Shown: positions 12,089 through 23,040 of the stretch, in pieces
How positions within the stretch are numbered: position 1 is the first letter of the stretch
Layout: every line of letters starts with the position of its first letter
DNA from: Calycina herbarum
Lineage: Eukaryota; Ascomycota; Leotiomycetes; Helotiales; Pezizellaceae
Direction of reading: 5' to 3'
Assembly (NCBI GenBank): GCA_001414485.1
Contig: LLEY01000055.1
Location: 62,001 to 126,000 of the forward strand
DNA length: 64,000 nt
Translations under genes and position numbers: made by a program
Notes under the pieces: model-generated
Databases searched by the model: none
Seen by the model: the letters and a program-made list of their open reading frames with translations, nothing else
Told to the model about the DNA's origin: nothing

Positions 12089-15000
12089 ATGTCGAGATAT
12101 CAGGGTCAAGAGATGGATACTAGTAGGAATGGGAATTTGAGGATGCCCAAAGAGCCGCCTCCCTCCTATCGTGAGGAGGGGTTTGGTGAGACGCGTCCTC
12201 GCCACCACAACTATCACCATGAGCAGCCACAACAACAACCTTTGAGAGATGATCGACGGGAGAGGAGGGATTTGAATGGGGGAGATGGATATCGTCAACC
12301 TTTTGCTCAATTGGAGAATGGGAGTCATGCGCCGCACCCAATGGCTCACAATCAGAGACCCGTTCAAACGAGGGCATTCACAGAAAGGGGGCGATATGAA
12401 CACCAAGTACCGAATGAGAATCAACCTTTACCTCGACGGCCGATGCAGACGAGGGGATTCACAGAGTCTAATACGGTTCCATACCAACCTTTTTCTAAAC
12501 CGGAAAATAGAGAATATGAGTCGACTGTACAACCTCCTTATCAACATCACCAATCCTCGAACCAAGAGCCACTTCAGTATCAGCCTTTTGTTAAATCACC
12601 GGCGAGAGATAAATTCTCTCCTTCGAATGAACATCACCAGTCCTCACAAGATCAAAACCGCTATCAACCTTTCATACCTAATGAAGACTACACCTCCTCC
12701 ACGCGACTACCAGGAAGAGACTGCAAACCCACCCCGCAACCACCACAGGGTCAATATGAGCCTCCTCCGCCTCCTTTTCCTGATTCTCAACAACGTGATT
12801 CGTCGACATCCAGCCAATTCAAAGTCCAACGAAAGCCCTTACACTCACACAAAAGTTCTCCCGCGGTGAATGTGTGGGCTCAGCAAGATGGGATAGTGTC
12901 ACGCGACACCCAACGGGCCTGGAACATTCAAGCAGACCGACTCTTGAGAAATAATTCTTCCAACATACCTCCTCTTCCTCAACAATCTTGGAACTCGCAA
13001 GAAAAGAACTCGTTCAAAAGTGATTCTAATAATAGAACAAAGAACACGCCGTCGGTACTTGAACGACCCGATTTATCACTGAAAACTTCCGTTCCACCAC
13101 GAATGATGGATTCGCAACTTTACCTCAGTCCTTCGACTGCAGGCGGTTTATCTGCAACCAGTCTTGCAATATCGTCTCCTGAAACGAGACCTTCGACTGC
13201 TTCTTCCTCCTTAGGAAATTTCGGAGATTCAAGTACCTCACTCACCACCATAAACACCAACACAACAGAAACAGAAACAACAACCACCTCAACAAAACCC
13301 CCCTCCAAAAACACCGTCCAAAACGCCTTCCGAGAAGTCCGTCACTTCGCAGGCGGCCTCATCCACCACCCCTCCACCTCAACAAAACACTTCTCCATCC
13401 TCCGCCACTCCCACGGCCTAGTCTTCTACCAAGGTCCCTCGACCTCCCTCTCCATCACGATTTTCGCCTCGGAATCCATGCCCCCGCAAAGGAAGATTTA
13501 CTTGCAAGCTAAAGGCTGGACGGGGAAAACTGGTATGCGCGCTGCTGCTTTCTTCGGAAATACAAAAGATTGGCTCGACGTAACGCCCTCTCTCGCAATC
13601 TCAGCCGAACAACTAAACCCCCGCGATGAACGGGCGTGGCAACGGGATATTACCTCTTTCAAGAAACGGTCCTCGGCGAAAATTAGGGAGAGGCATTTAT
13701 TGCGGGAGACGAATGTTATCCGGATTCCTGCTGAGGCGGGGGATGGCTATTTCCAACTCGTTCTTTGTGGCGATGAGAAGAAGAAGGTGCTTTGTAGTAG
13801 TCCTACGTTCAGGTTGCTGAGTGTGAGTAGTAGTCCTAGTTCGTTGAAGGGCGCGAGTTTGGGGACTTTACCTATGGAGTTGGGAATTATGGCGTTGGAG
13901 GTTTATGCTAAGACAACTGCTAAGACGGTTTTGGCGCCTGCGATGGCGGTGGGGAAGAGGTATGTATTTTTGAGTTTTCGTTTTATGTTGTTGTTGGTGT
14001 GGGGAGTTGAGATTTGGATTCCTCCTCCAAGACAAGAGGAGGCAGAGGCTTGACACACTCTAAATGGATTTTAAATGGCAATGCTGACGATGAGTTCTTC
14101 TGTAGTAAGGTTATTAGCAAGGTCACGGATAGTAAGACTATGAGTAAAGTTACGCAGGCGCAGAAAAAGGTCGAGAAGGTTACGAAACATGTTCCGCCGG
14201 TGTTTATGCAGATGGCTGCTAATGCGGTGGAGGGAGCGAGTGGTGCTCATGATAAAGTACGTTCCCATTTCCCACTCCAAAAACTAGGAATATACTAACC
14301 CCCCAAACAGGAAAAAGGAGAAGCAGGTTCCTACATCCTCCTAGCAGGCGAAGACCTCTCCCTCACCAACGGTCCCTCACCACCTTACCCCATCCACTTC
14401 TCCGCAAAATCAAAATCGGAATACATCCTCCCATCTCCTGACATGGATCAACCAGACACCATCCCCCTCATCACAATATCCAACATCCCTGATCTCATAT
14501 CTCAAAAACTCTACGGCCATTATTTCGGCTGGACACGCTACAAACCGAATCCCAAATCTGAAGTTGTGCTTGATGATGATTGGCATAATAGTATTATCTC
14601 CGCCCTCCCACCCACGGCCTCTCAACTCCAACGAGCGGATTTCTCAAAGGCTAATAGTAAGGTGTTTACTGTTAAATTCATTGATGAACTCGAAACTTCT
14701 CTCCCTATGAACGAAAACCTAGAAATCTACATCATGGGTTTCCTCGCGCCCGACGACCCTATTCAGCGCTCGAAACTCAACTCTGGCCTTCCCCTTTTAG
14801 CCCTTGACGATGAGAACTCCGGTGCAAGTCAGGAAGAAATGGAAGAAATCAATCGTCTCTGTGTTGTTCAAGCGATATTAGCGAATCCGGCTTGGAGTCC
14901 CGAAGCAGCGAGGGATTGTGGACGAGCTGATAAAGTTGAGGGCTTGAAGAAAGTTATAACTGGGATTTCGGGTGCGAAGGGGGTTGTGCAGGGACAGATG

Positions 15001-15096
15001 GGACGGGTTCCTGTTCATAAATTGGGGGTTAGGATGGAGGGGGATGGGGAGAGGGATAAGACTGTTGTTATTAATGGGTTTGTGGTTCGGCGGTAG
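12089..15096 (+). CDS. Large Pro/Gln-rich protein with conserved-looking C-terminal region, function unknown
   Basis: Three exons: 12,089-13,959, 14,106-14,256 and 14,311-15,096; 935 residues if the first intron ends at 14,105 (gtatgt ... cttctgtag). A second in-frame acceptor at 14,117 would remove four residues. The second intron has a perfect tactaac branch site at 14,292. The ORF could open at a TTG at 12,074, but the ATG at 12,089 is the first ATG. Residues 1 to about 415 are disordered, rich in Gln, Pro, Ser, Arg and His with repeated short blocks such as YQPF and MQTRGFTE. From about residue 415 (FREVRHFAGGLIHHPSTSTKHFSILRHSHGLVFYQGPSTSLSITIF) to the end the sequence looks globular. 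Spliced region 625-680 is helical (SKVTQAQKKVEKVTKHVPPV). I do not recognise a catalytic motif. An N-terminal disordered region joined to a conserved cytosolic domain is the most I can say. Confidence 0.8.
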
Positions 15097-15564
15097 GTGA
15101 AGGTGTGATTTTTGGAATTTCCTTTTCCTTTATATATAGACGTCGGCCCTTTCATTTCTGGACGAGAGGGGACGAGGAATTGGATTCTCCCTCGCAACCT
15201 GTTTTTGGATTTCGCTGCTACTGGATCGGGGGGTCCTCGAATACTGGTACCTGACACTCAACGCAAGATTTCGCCATGTTCGCATCTTGAATTGGGGTCC
15301 CGACGTCAAACGGAGTCAAGGGGTGAGAGACATTTGAGAGCTGTAAGAGTTGTCTCGTAATAGATGCTTCTTTCCTCCAGTCCGACTCCTTCATGTTATA
15401 AAACTCCTTGGAAGCATATACAGATCTAGTGCTAAAATCCCAAACACGATTCACAATCGAGAAATTACCACTGCCAAGCCTCCATTGGTTGATTTAAATC
15501 GGCGTTTGGGGAGTAGGAGTATGAGCTCCACTTTGTTGTGCGGTTGAACTCATACTCTTCAACA
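15097..15564. other. Intergenic, nothing recognised
   Basis: About 470 bases of ordinary composition between the stop at 15,096 and the pseudogene start at 15,565. Small ORFs on both strands overlap each other and show no family signature. Confidence 0.5.
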
Positions 15565-17348
15565 ATGGCGCATATTCAGTCCCAGCCTTCGAAATTGTTC
15601 GCCCGCGATATCGCTACATATAGCGATACAGAGCTTGATCAGTACCTGGAAGCCAACGGAAGGTTAGGATTTTCTAAAGCTTATTGCCTACCTTGGTCGC
15701 TAACGTTTAGAGTATAGATGTGTTAACGTTGAAGACTAGGAGAATCTACCTCAGGATTTCATTCAGAGACTAAGGTAATAATTCTATACTATCGTATCCC
15801 CTTTATCATTTTCTAATAGCTATGTTAGGGCGCGAGCAGGCGCGAGCGATACAGCCCCGTCCTGCCCGATTAATCTGAACTATGTTATCTGCACGCCTTG
15901 AAGGAGTGCCCGCGGATAGAGATACACCGCCTCAACGATACCCCTCTGTATCATCGACTGCAGGTTCATCTGTCGACGAGGAGGAATATTATCGTCGACG
16001 TCTGGAGAGGGAGATGGAGAACTACAATGCACTCATAAATGACGGCGGCCGGCCCTCACACCTAATCAATCTTGGCTACGATATTGCTAAGAGCTACGAT
16101 GTTGCGAAGAACCTGGAAGAATACCGCGAGATCTTGTCGTTCTGGAACCCACACCCCAACCCCAGTGACGAGTATGGTTGGATGGTATTTGGAAATCAGT
16201 TGGGTAGATGGAGACATTTTCGCGAGTCGCAACGACGGATAAGAATAGACGGTCCCTTAGAGGTGGGGAGCGTCTTCCCTTCTCGTCTAGCAAGGCTAGG
16301 ACGTTGCGCTGTATATTTCCAGAGGCTACATAAGCGCCTAGTAAGACACGGATTTAAGCGGTTATTTCAGCTAAATAAGGACCCGGATCAACAAGACAAA
16401 TTAGCAACGTGGATTGAGTATCTAGGCTTTGAGTACGTGGAGTACGACAAACATGCAAATACTGTCAAGCGTCTTCAGCAGCAACATGACGAAGCCTGGG
16501 AGAAGCTCGTGGACTCGAAGGTCCTGAGACCTATGGAGACGGAGGAGTCCTTATGGATTTTCGGGATTGGGCTCCAGATGAAGAACGAGGAAAGCGAAGC
16601 TCAGAAAGCTGTGGAATCTGCAGCATCGACCGTGGAGTTGGCAGATCAAGCCTTGCAGAAATCACGATGCGCTGGTCCATCCAAACTCTCTCTCTCTCAG
16701 TTAGAACACAAGCTCTCTGCAGCCAGATCCGAACTTGCCGTAGCAACAAAATCGCTCGAACGAATCAGTAAACGACGAAACCTCATCGTTGATTTCCATC
16801 ATCAGACAAAGCCACACAAAATTGCCAAGAGTGATATAGCCCGCCAAAGTATACTATTGCGATGGATACTGCAGCAGGTCCCCTTGATCGAACTCGAGTT
16901 AAATCTAGCCAAGGTGACCAAAAAGGACTCAACTGGAGGAAATGATGGACGCCAGCGAAAGCTCAAACGGCATCGCGCCGACGACTGCAACGAAGAACCA
17001 GTTTCGAAGCGGCAGAGACAAGATAGTGAGAGCCATATACTCCTAGAGAGTAAAACAGATGCCTCTACTGTTCAAGAGACATCCTCGACCCAACAACCAA
17101 GGCAGCCCCGGAGTTCTCAGACCAATCCTAGTACCCTACCTGCGAAACCTTGCTCTTAGCGAGCCCTCCGTGCGTCAAGACCGTCAAACACAAAATCAGG
17201 CACTGCGGAATCTGGCGTGGTGCTGCATGATAGTGCGCGAGTGAGGAAGGGGAAACGGCGTAACAAATTCAGCTTGGGTGGCACGCCTGACTCTCGAGTT
17301 CTCCGTCGAAGCTCTCGACCGAGGCGCCCCCCTGAAAGGTTCCAGTAA
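15565..17348 (+). pseudogene. Disrupted member of an unnamed fungal family (coiled-coil, basic tail)
   Basis: An apparently ancestral three-exon gene can be traced. Exon 1 runs 15,565-15,662 (MAHIQSQPSKLFARDIATY...), exon 2 15,718-15,774, exon 3 from about 15,829. Exon 2 joins in frame but carries TAG at 15,737-15,739 (context VNVED-stop-ENLPQDF). Exon 3 does not join cleanly. One frame reads ASDTAPSCPINLNYV and must shift by a base near 15,875 to enter the long open frame; the other carries TGA just before the ATG at 15,882. The open frame 15,882-17,159 (425 codons) holds an acidic/helical region, EYVEYDKHANTVKRLQQQ, a coiled coil near 220-300 and a basic KLKRHRAD patch. It stops at TAG 17,157, beyond which the same frame continues for 62 codons to a basic tail, LRRSSRPRRPPERFQ, ending at TAA 17,346. 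The stops fit single C-to-T or G-to-A changes. Alternatively the 425-codon ORF is expressed alone. Confidence 0.6.
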
Positions 17349-18440
17349 GGAAGCAATGAGCTCTCCAAGGAAAAGTCACCCTCGTCCCTGAATCATTCTA
17401 TCCAGAAACACCCGACCACCACCACCCCTGCAACCACCGTACACTTACCTACGTGCGACCCTACGACGGCGTTCAGTACCATACCATCATGCTCTTGCCC
17501 TTGGTTTCTCGGGAACCTGTACGAATCTGGTCTTTATAACATGAATAATGATATCTATTATGACTGGTGCGTACGAGCCCCATCGTCTTCGGTTTTAGCT
17601 TCGTGAGCTCGGGGAGCACCACGTTCGTGACGTAACTTTCAGCGTTAGCCTATGCTTTCTCTTCGCAGAGGGTACATTCTCCAGCATCGACATGCTTCTC
17701 TCCGTCTGGCCTCCGGCATTATTCTCTTAACACGCGAGCCAGGGATACCCCCCAAAGGCGTGTGAATTCTGCAGAACAGGTGAGGGAAAGATAAGGGAAG
17801 CCTTGCACAAATCGGATTGGACGCCGGTTGATGGCATACGTGAAAGGCAACCCAAGTCTTAGGCGTTGAGAGCCACCATCTCTCTAACCAAACAAGTCAT
17901 GATGACGCATCTCCAGAGGAAGCTGACAGTCAATCAAGCTGTGTTAGTTCGCGAGACGTTACCCTAGATACTTCACTGTCTTAGAGGATTAAGGGGGGGA
18001 GCATTCAAAAAGCCAAGGAAAAGAGGTCGACTTGTAGAATTACATTAGCAAATGGTCTCACCGATTACAAGTCAATTCTTTAAGGCGTATTGTTTGCTAC
18101 GAAGGGTCTTGGGAATGCTATACGACACAATGGAACTATCGAAGGAAATGAAGAAGAGATTGCGATAATTGCCTATAGCTAATACTATAAAATCTAAGGA
18201 GATTCTAAGATGATGTGACATCAATCACTGTGCTTCCCTGTTTATCGCACGTGCAACACTCTATAATCCTCGTGAGACCGTCTGAATGGAATCCGCCGTG
18301 TCATCGTGGGGAAAGGTTTCGTGGTGTGCGCTAAGGGTTGGGGAGGGGCGAACCCATTGAGTCTGTTGCCTGCTGAGGCTGGTCCATTCGGGTGTAGCAG
18401 AGACGGTGCTTAAGTTGTTAACTGGTCGATGGTAACATGA
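17349..18440. other. Gene-free stretch downstream of the pseudogene
   Basis: About 1.1 kb with no ORF longer than about 70 codons that looks coding. No repeat structure was noticed. It may be decayed sequence linked to the neighbouring pseudogene. Confidence 0.45.
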
Positions 18441-18686
18441 CTACTTTTTGAGTTTCGTAGAGTACTGCACCTGGATTGCCCCTAGAGTCCGGTGCGGGAG
18501 GGCAGCATAGATCTCTTCCCACGAGCAGCCATCCACCTCCCTCATCTTGAGTATCGTCGCATCCTCTTCAGGTGTCCATCGAACACGCTTGATCCGAGGC
18601 CGCAGCGCTGTGGAATGCATCTTGGAATATGCACCAGCATCGTGAGGGATTGCAGCCTCTGCGGACATCTCTTTATTAGAACGCAT
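18441..18686 (-). CDS. Small SANT/Myb-like DNA-binding protein
   Basis: Single-exon frame of 81 codons starting at the ATG at 18,686 (an in-frame TTG lies two codons upstream). The C-terminal half forms a SANT/Myb-like unit: RVRWTPEEDATILKMREVD, then GCSWEEIYAALPHRT, then LGAIQVQYSTKLKK. The two Trp in typical positions and the acidic EED are visible, and LPHRTLGAIQVQYSTKL matches the recognition-helix end of SANT-like proteins. Such small proteins are common in filamentous fungi, and a role in transcription or chromatin is inferred from the fold only. It may be a fragment or the last exon of a larger gene, because nothing upstream on the minus strand extends it. It faces the broken gene at 15.6-17.3 kb. 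Confidence 0.6.
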   Translation of the reverse strand: MRSNKEMSAEAAIPHDAGAYSKMHSTALRPRIKRVRWTPEEDATILKMREVDGCSWEEIYAALPHRTLGAIQVQYSTKLKK

Positions 18687-19554
18687 GCCCAACGCTTCGG
18701 AAAAGGACAGGGAGGTGGAGATATATATATATATATATGTGCTCCGGGATGTGTAGCAACTGGAACTCGAGATTATATGTTGTCTAGTTTTAAGAAAAGC
18801 TTAGAATAACTTCTTACTTGCGTATCAAACCTCGTCTGACTCTCTTCTCTAATATATATATATTCCATTTAATGATATAGCTAGAAATCTAGAACCTCTC
18901 CAATCGTCACTTCCCCAATCTCAGCCCTCTCAGCTCTCACATAAAAAAGTGAGTGAAGGCACAGAGAAGAAATGCGAGCATTTGAGCACATTAACCTCGT
19001 TCTTGGCAACATGTAGTTAGCCGAGGTTTTCAGCCACATGTTGGCTTGGCGAGCAAGTTTCTCTCAGTCGTGCTTTCTCAAATTCTCAGGGTAAGCTTTC
19101 CCCGGAAAATCTGTGGGGTTGATGGAAGTTTTGGCGGATTAGAAGGTTTCTATTGGGTGGTGTTGTGTAGAGGGGGAGCTTTTGGGAAGGAATTGGAGAG
19201 CCCGGGATGTTGGATGGGTTGTGTGATTGGTGGGCTTGTTTTGTGGCTTCGAGGTTTATTGGGACCCTGACTTTCACCTGCATTTTAAATTAAGGTATGG
19301 GTAGGTACGACCTGGATGGGATTGGGAGTGGTGATTGGATTGGATGAGATAATTATTGAGGGAGTTTGGTGGGGGAAAGGCACGATGGAGGGGGTACAAG
19401 AAGCAGGGGCGTTTGCTGTTTATTTAATTTGTGTCGCTCTTTCGCTCTTGTTTGCTACCTCTTAGTTACTCAACATCCCCCGGAATTCCTTTTCTCTCGA
19501 CCTTTGCAACTCAACTCATTGAAAACGACTCGATCAATAAGAAAAATCGACAAG
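18687..19554. other. Intergenic with AT microsatellite; promoter of the copper-protein gene
   Basis: Contains an (AT)n microsatellite at about 18,719-18,737 and a second short AT run near 18,852. The remainder is presumed promoter and leader of the plus-strand gene starting at 19,555. Small ORFs here are not convincing. Confidence 0.5.
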
Positions 19555-20344
19555 ATGTTAACTCAACTCTTTACCTCCGTTGTTGCGTTGGCAACTGTTG
19601 TTACTGCCCATTTCAGCATTGAGTACCCAGAGATGAGAGGAGATTCCTTCGCAACAGGAGCATCTCAATGGATATACCCATGTACATTTCCCCTCCTCGC
19701 CTTTCCCTCCCCCATTCCTTTCTCAAATTAACAAAACCCCCCTTCAGGTGCAAACGTAAACCAAACCACGTCCACAAACCGAACTCTCTGGCCTCTAGAA
19801 GGTGGAGCAGTATCCCTCGATCTCCACCACCCATGGTCATACGTCTACATCAACTTAGGTCTCGGAGCTTCATATCCAACTTTCAACATCTCCCTAACAC
19901 CCAAGTTGTTAAATGTCACTGGAAATGGCACATATTGTATCCCAGCGATTAAACTTCCTACCGGAATGACGATCAATGAGGGACAACAGGCTAGTGTGCA
20001 GGTTATTACTGGAGGGCAGAGTGGTAGTGCTTTGTATAATGTAAGTTTTTCCGTAGGAGAATTTTGGGACTGAGAATGAGACTAATTGGTTTGCAAAATA
20101 GTGTGCAGATATTACCTTTACGAAGAATGCTACTGCTGTTTCGTCGGAGATTTGCACGAATAGCACTGGTGTCTCAGGTGCTATTGTTCAAGGAGCTAAA
20201 GCGGGAACGCCAACTACGAGTGCTGGTGCTGCAGCAAGTTCGTCGAAGGCTGCGAGTGCTGCGAAGACGAATTATGGGAGTGGAATGATGGGTTCTGCTT
20301 TTATTGCTGGCGTAGGAGCGCTGGCTGTTAGTTGGTTGTTGTAG
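19555..20344 (+). CDS. GPI-anchored BIM1/X325-like copper-binding secreted protein
   Basis: Three exons: 19,555-19,681, 19,748-20,040 and 20,102-20,344; both introns keep the frame and give 220 residues. Signal peptide MLTQLFTSVVALATVVTA is followed directly by His (HFSIEYPEMRGDSF), so the mature N-terminus would be His, as in lytic polysaccharide monooxygenase (LPMO)-like X325/BIM1 proteins. The family hallmark YP-x-x-RG and then a Cys are present (here YPCANVNQTT rather than PCGG). Further likely copper or structural residues are the HH in SLDLHHPWSYVY and the Asp in NCADITFTKN. The domain has about four Cys. The tail is a Ser/Ala/Thr-rich stretch and a hydrophobic end (MGSAFIAGVAALAVSWLL), a GPI-anchor signal. 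Known relatives bind copper and act in copper uptake rather than polysaccharide cleavage. Assignment rests on the N-terminal His, motif and architecture. Confidence 0.8.
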
Positions 20345-20979
20345 ATAAGGGGGGGCAGGAGGGGAAAAATCGAGTTGAGCATGATGATATAATGTGTTCT
20401 TTATTCATTCAATGTACTTAATTTTACCTTGCCATATGAAATGATGACGTTTATTTCAGTTTGGTGCGTTGGCGACGGTGATGTAGTGATGATATAATTT
20501 CCAGGAATCTTGAAACTTGGGCAGTTAGTGGGTTAGTAAAGTAAGTGATCTAAGCAAGCATTTTCACTTTCGTAAACTCGTATGTTGAACAGAGATCGGA
20601 TAAGAAATTGTTTAAATTCAATTCGCGTTTACACAAACTTTTTCTCCTCCAGACTCCTCCTCACCTCTAACAGAAACAGAAACAGAAACAGAGACAAACC
20701 CCCTGGAAATATTGCAAGCATAAACGAGTGTATATATTATGAAGATTCATATGCAAGTTATTTAGCCAAACAGGACCATCGTGCGCAAAGACTAAGACTA
20801 GTCCCAGTTGACGTTAATATCGATGAAATCGTAAACATCGACCAACTATTTTCGTTAGTGAGATTATCCAATGGCAAGAGAAATTGTAAAACATACCTTT
20901 CCTTAGAAATTGGGCAAGCCACCTCTGGCCTCGTCCCAGAGCCAACCACTTGGAACTTCGTCGCCAACTTCATCTTGTT
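20345..20979. other. Convergent 3' flanks of two secreted-protein genes
   Basis: The stops at 20,344 (plus) and 20,980 (minus) face each other across 635 bases. A short agaaac hexamer run (three units) lies at 20,670-20,690. No gene is visible. Confidence 0.5.
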
Positions 20980-23040
20980 CTACTTTCGGCGCTGGGAAAG
21001 ATTCTGCTCAACAGATGGAATGTTGGTATCCTCAAGCTGGTGATAAGTTAGAAAGATGCCTTGGAGGGATGAGATGATGCATAATTTACCTTGCCTCCAA
21101 TGTTGGTAAAACCATCTCGGATTCCGTCCGAAAACCCTCCACTTGGTGCGGTGTCATCAGCTTTATCTTTGTTGGCTGGCAGGTCAATGTCGATCCTGGG
21201 GTTTTCTTCGGCGACTGGGTCAGAACACCATGGATACCACCCAGCTCTCTTTTCCTTCTTCCTATTTTGGGGATCCAAAGGCTTGTCACTTTTTGGCTTT
21301 GGTGGCAGGCGGAATGCATATGGAGTGTCCTCCTCTTCGGACTTCCAGGGATCGCCACGATCACTACAGAAGTTACCTCTCTTTTGAAGGGCTCCCAATT
21401 CCATATTCGAATCCTCCATTCCTTGATTAAAATTGTCTAAAAATTCCTCCTTGAGCTTCTCGGCCTCCTCTTGCTTTTCGCGCAACCTGTCTAGAAGGCG
21501 GTTATTGATCTTCTCAAGTTCATCAAAGATCCCTTTCTCCTGCATCTCCTTTTCACCGTCGTTGTCGTTATCGATATCTTCCTGCGGTTCTCTTTTCTGG
21601 ACTTCCCTTTTCTCGTCCTCGTCTTGATCGAGGAAAGACATTTTGTCCTGTGATTCCTGCTTCATCTTCTCAATTTCTTCCCAGATATCTCGCTTCTGAA
21701 TTCCTTCCCCGCCGTTATCGAGGGAAGACATTTTGTCCTGTAAGTCCTGCTTCATCTTCTCAATTTCTTCCCAGATATCTCGCTTCTGAATTCCTTCCTC
21801 GCCGTTATCAAGGAAAGACAACTTGTCTTGAAAGTCCGTCTTCATCTTCTCAATGTCTTCCCAGATATCTCTCTTGTAAACGGACTTCTCGTCGTGGGAG
21901 TAAGAATCGTTGTCCAACTTGTACTTGTGCTTCAGATCAGCTTTCTTCTCTTGGAATTTCTCCCAGGCTTCTTTGCGCTTGTAATCGCTTTCGTAGGGGA
22001 ATCGGAATAGGATGTCTCTTTCGATATCTTCGAGCATCCACTTAAGTTGCGATTCAAGACTCTTCTCAATACCCTTCTCTGCTGCTCCTAACATGCTGCC
22101 ATCACGCTTCTCGAAGGTACGACCTTTCTCGATAGTCTTAACCTCGGTATCATCAGTTGCCTTGAACTTCTCGGGATCCTCGACGACTTGAGTCCAGAAG
22201 TCCTCTCGCTTCTCGATGTGAGCTGGGTCACCGAAGTCCAAGAATGAGAATCCACGATCTCTCTTAGCCTTTAAATGGTGCAAGAATTTCTGTTTCAACT
22301 CCTCGAACTTGGAAAGGAGAGATCCGGTGGTATTCTTGGTCTTCAAAGCAACGTCTCCGAAGGCAACTTGGCACCAGTTGTTACCATCGAGTTCGCCACG
22401 TGGGATGGAGACTTCCTCTTCGGATGAAGAGAACATTGGGCAACCACGGATGATGCCAATGTACTTGTGGAGAACAGCACGGTGGTCATCAGCACCATCA
22501 TAGTTACGGCCAGTGACGCGGGATCTGACTCCAATAGTAACCTTAGTGATTTCGTCACGTCGGTGGGCATGGCTGAGTCCATTGAGCCAGTCTTCCAACG
22601 ACTTGGCTTCTTCCTTGGTGATAGCCTTGATGTACTTTGGGCTTGTGTTGCGGGGGGAATTGGTGCTGACAGTGGTATAGTCGTGGTCCACTTTTTGTTG
22701 GAAAGCGCCCAAGGAAGCAAGCAACTTGTCCTGGAGAGCATTGATAATTGACTCAGTGTGCCCTGGATTTTCCCTGATCTTTTCCTTGACGCCATGGAAG
22801 AGCTCTAATCCCTCGTTGGTGAGACCAAAGACCCCACCTTGTTTGTAAACTTCGGGGTGTGAGCGTTTGACGAGCATTGGTGGTTCATCCTGCTTGCGGT
22901 TAGTTCTATGGTAAATGTTTGGGATTTGGATTGCATTGTGATGGAGATAATAAGAGGAAACATACCGGGAGAAACCCCCATGCAGTGGTCATGTATGGTG
23001 CGGCGACCAAGAGAGCGCCAGCAACATTGGAGATCTTCAT
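20980..23040 (-). CDS. Secreted Kex2-type repeat precursor (KEP-like), function unknown
   Basis: Minus strand, three exons: 23,040-22,966, 22,892-21,090 and 21,036-20,980; 644 residues. Exon 1 encodes a signal peptide (MKISNVAGALLVAAPYMTTAWG). The first intron ends in a tandem acceptor aagcag, so one Gln is optional. The long exon carries at least ten Lys-Arg pairs. Three near-identical 30-residue units lie at residues 365-394, 395-424 and 425-452. Each starts KRDIWE, contains IEKMK, QDK and LDN, and forms a 90-base DNA tandem (about 21,875-21,612). After a further charged helical region come KR-GNFCSDRGDPW (529 on) and KEKR-AGWYPWCSDP (571 on), Cys/Trp-rich segments that stand out from the Glu/Lys-rich remainder. 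A signal peptide, repeats and dibasic sites together define Kex2-processed repeat proteins, sources of pheromones, repellents and cyclic peptides. The N-terminal 200 residues are of unknown fold. No modifying-enzyme gene lies next to it. Confidence 0.75.

Noticed and set aside
21118..21180. The Kex2-type precursor as an alpha-type mating pheromone gene
   Set aside because: The short Cys/Trp segments are not repeated between KR sites and do not fit the W-C...G-Q...C pattern of known fungal alpha pheromones.
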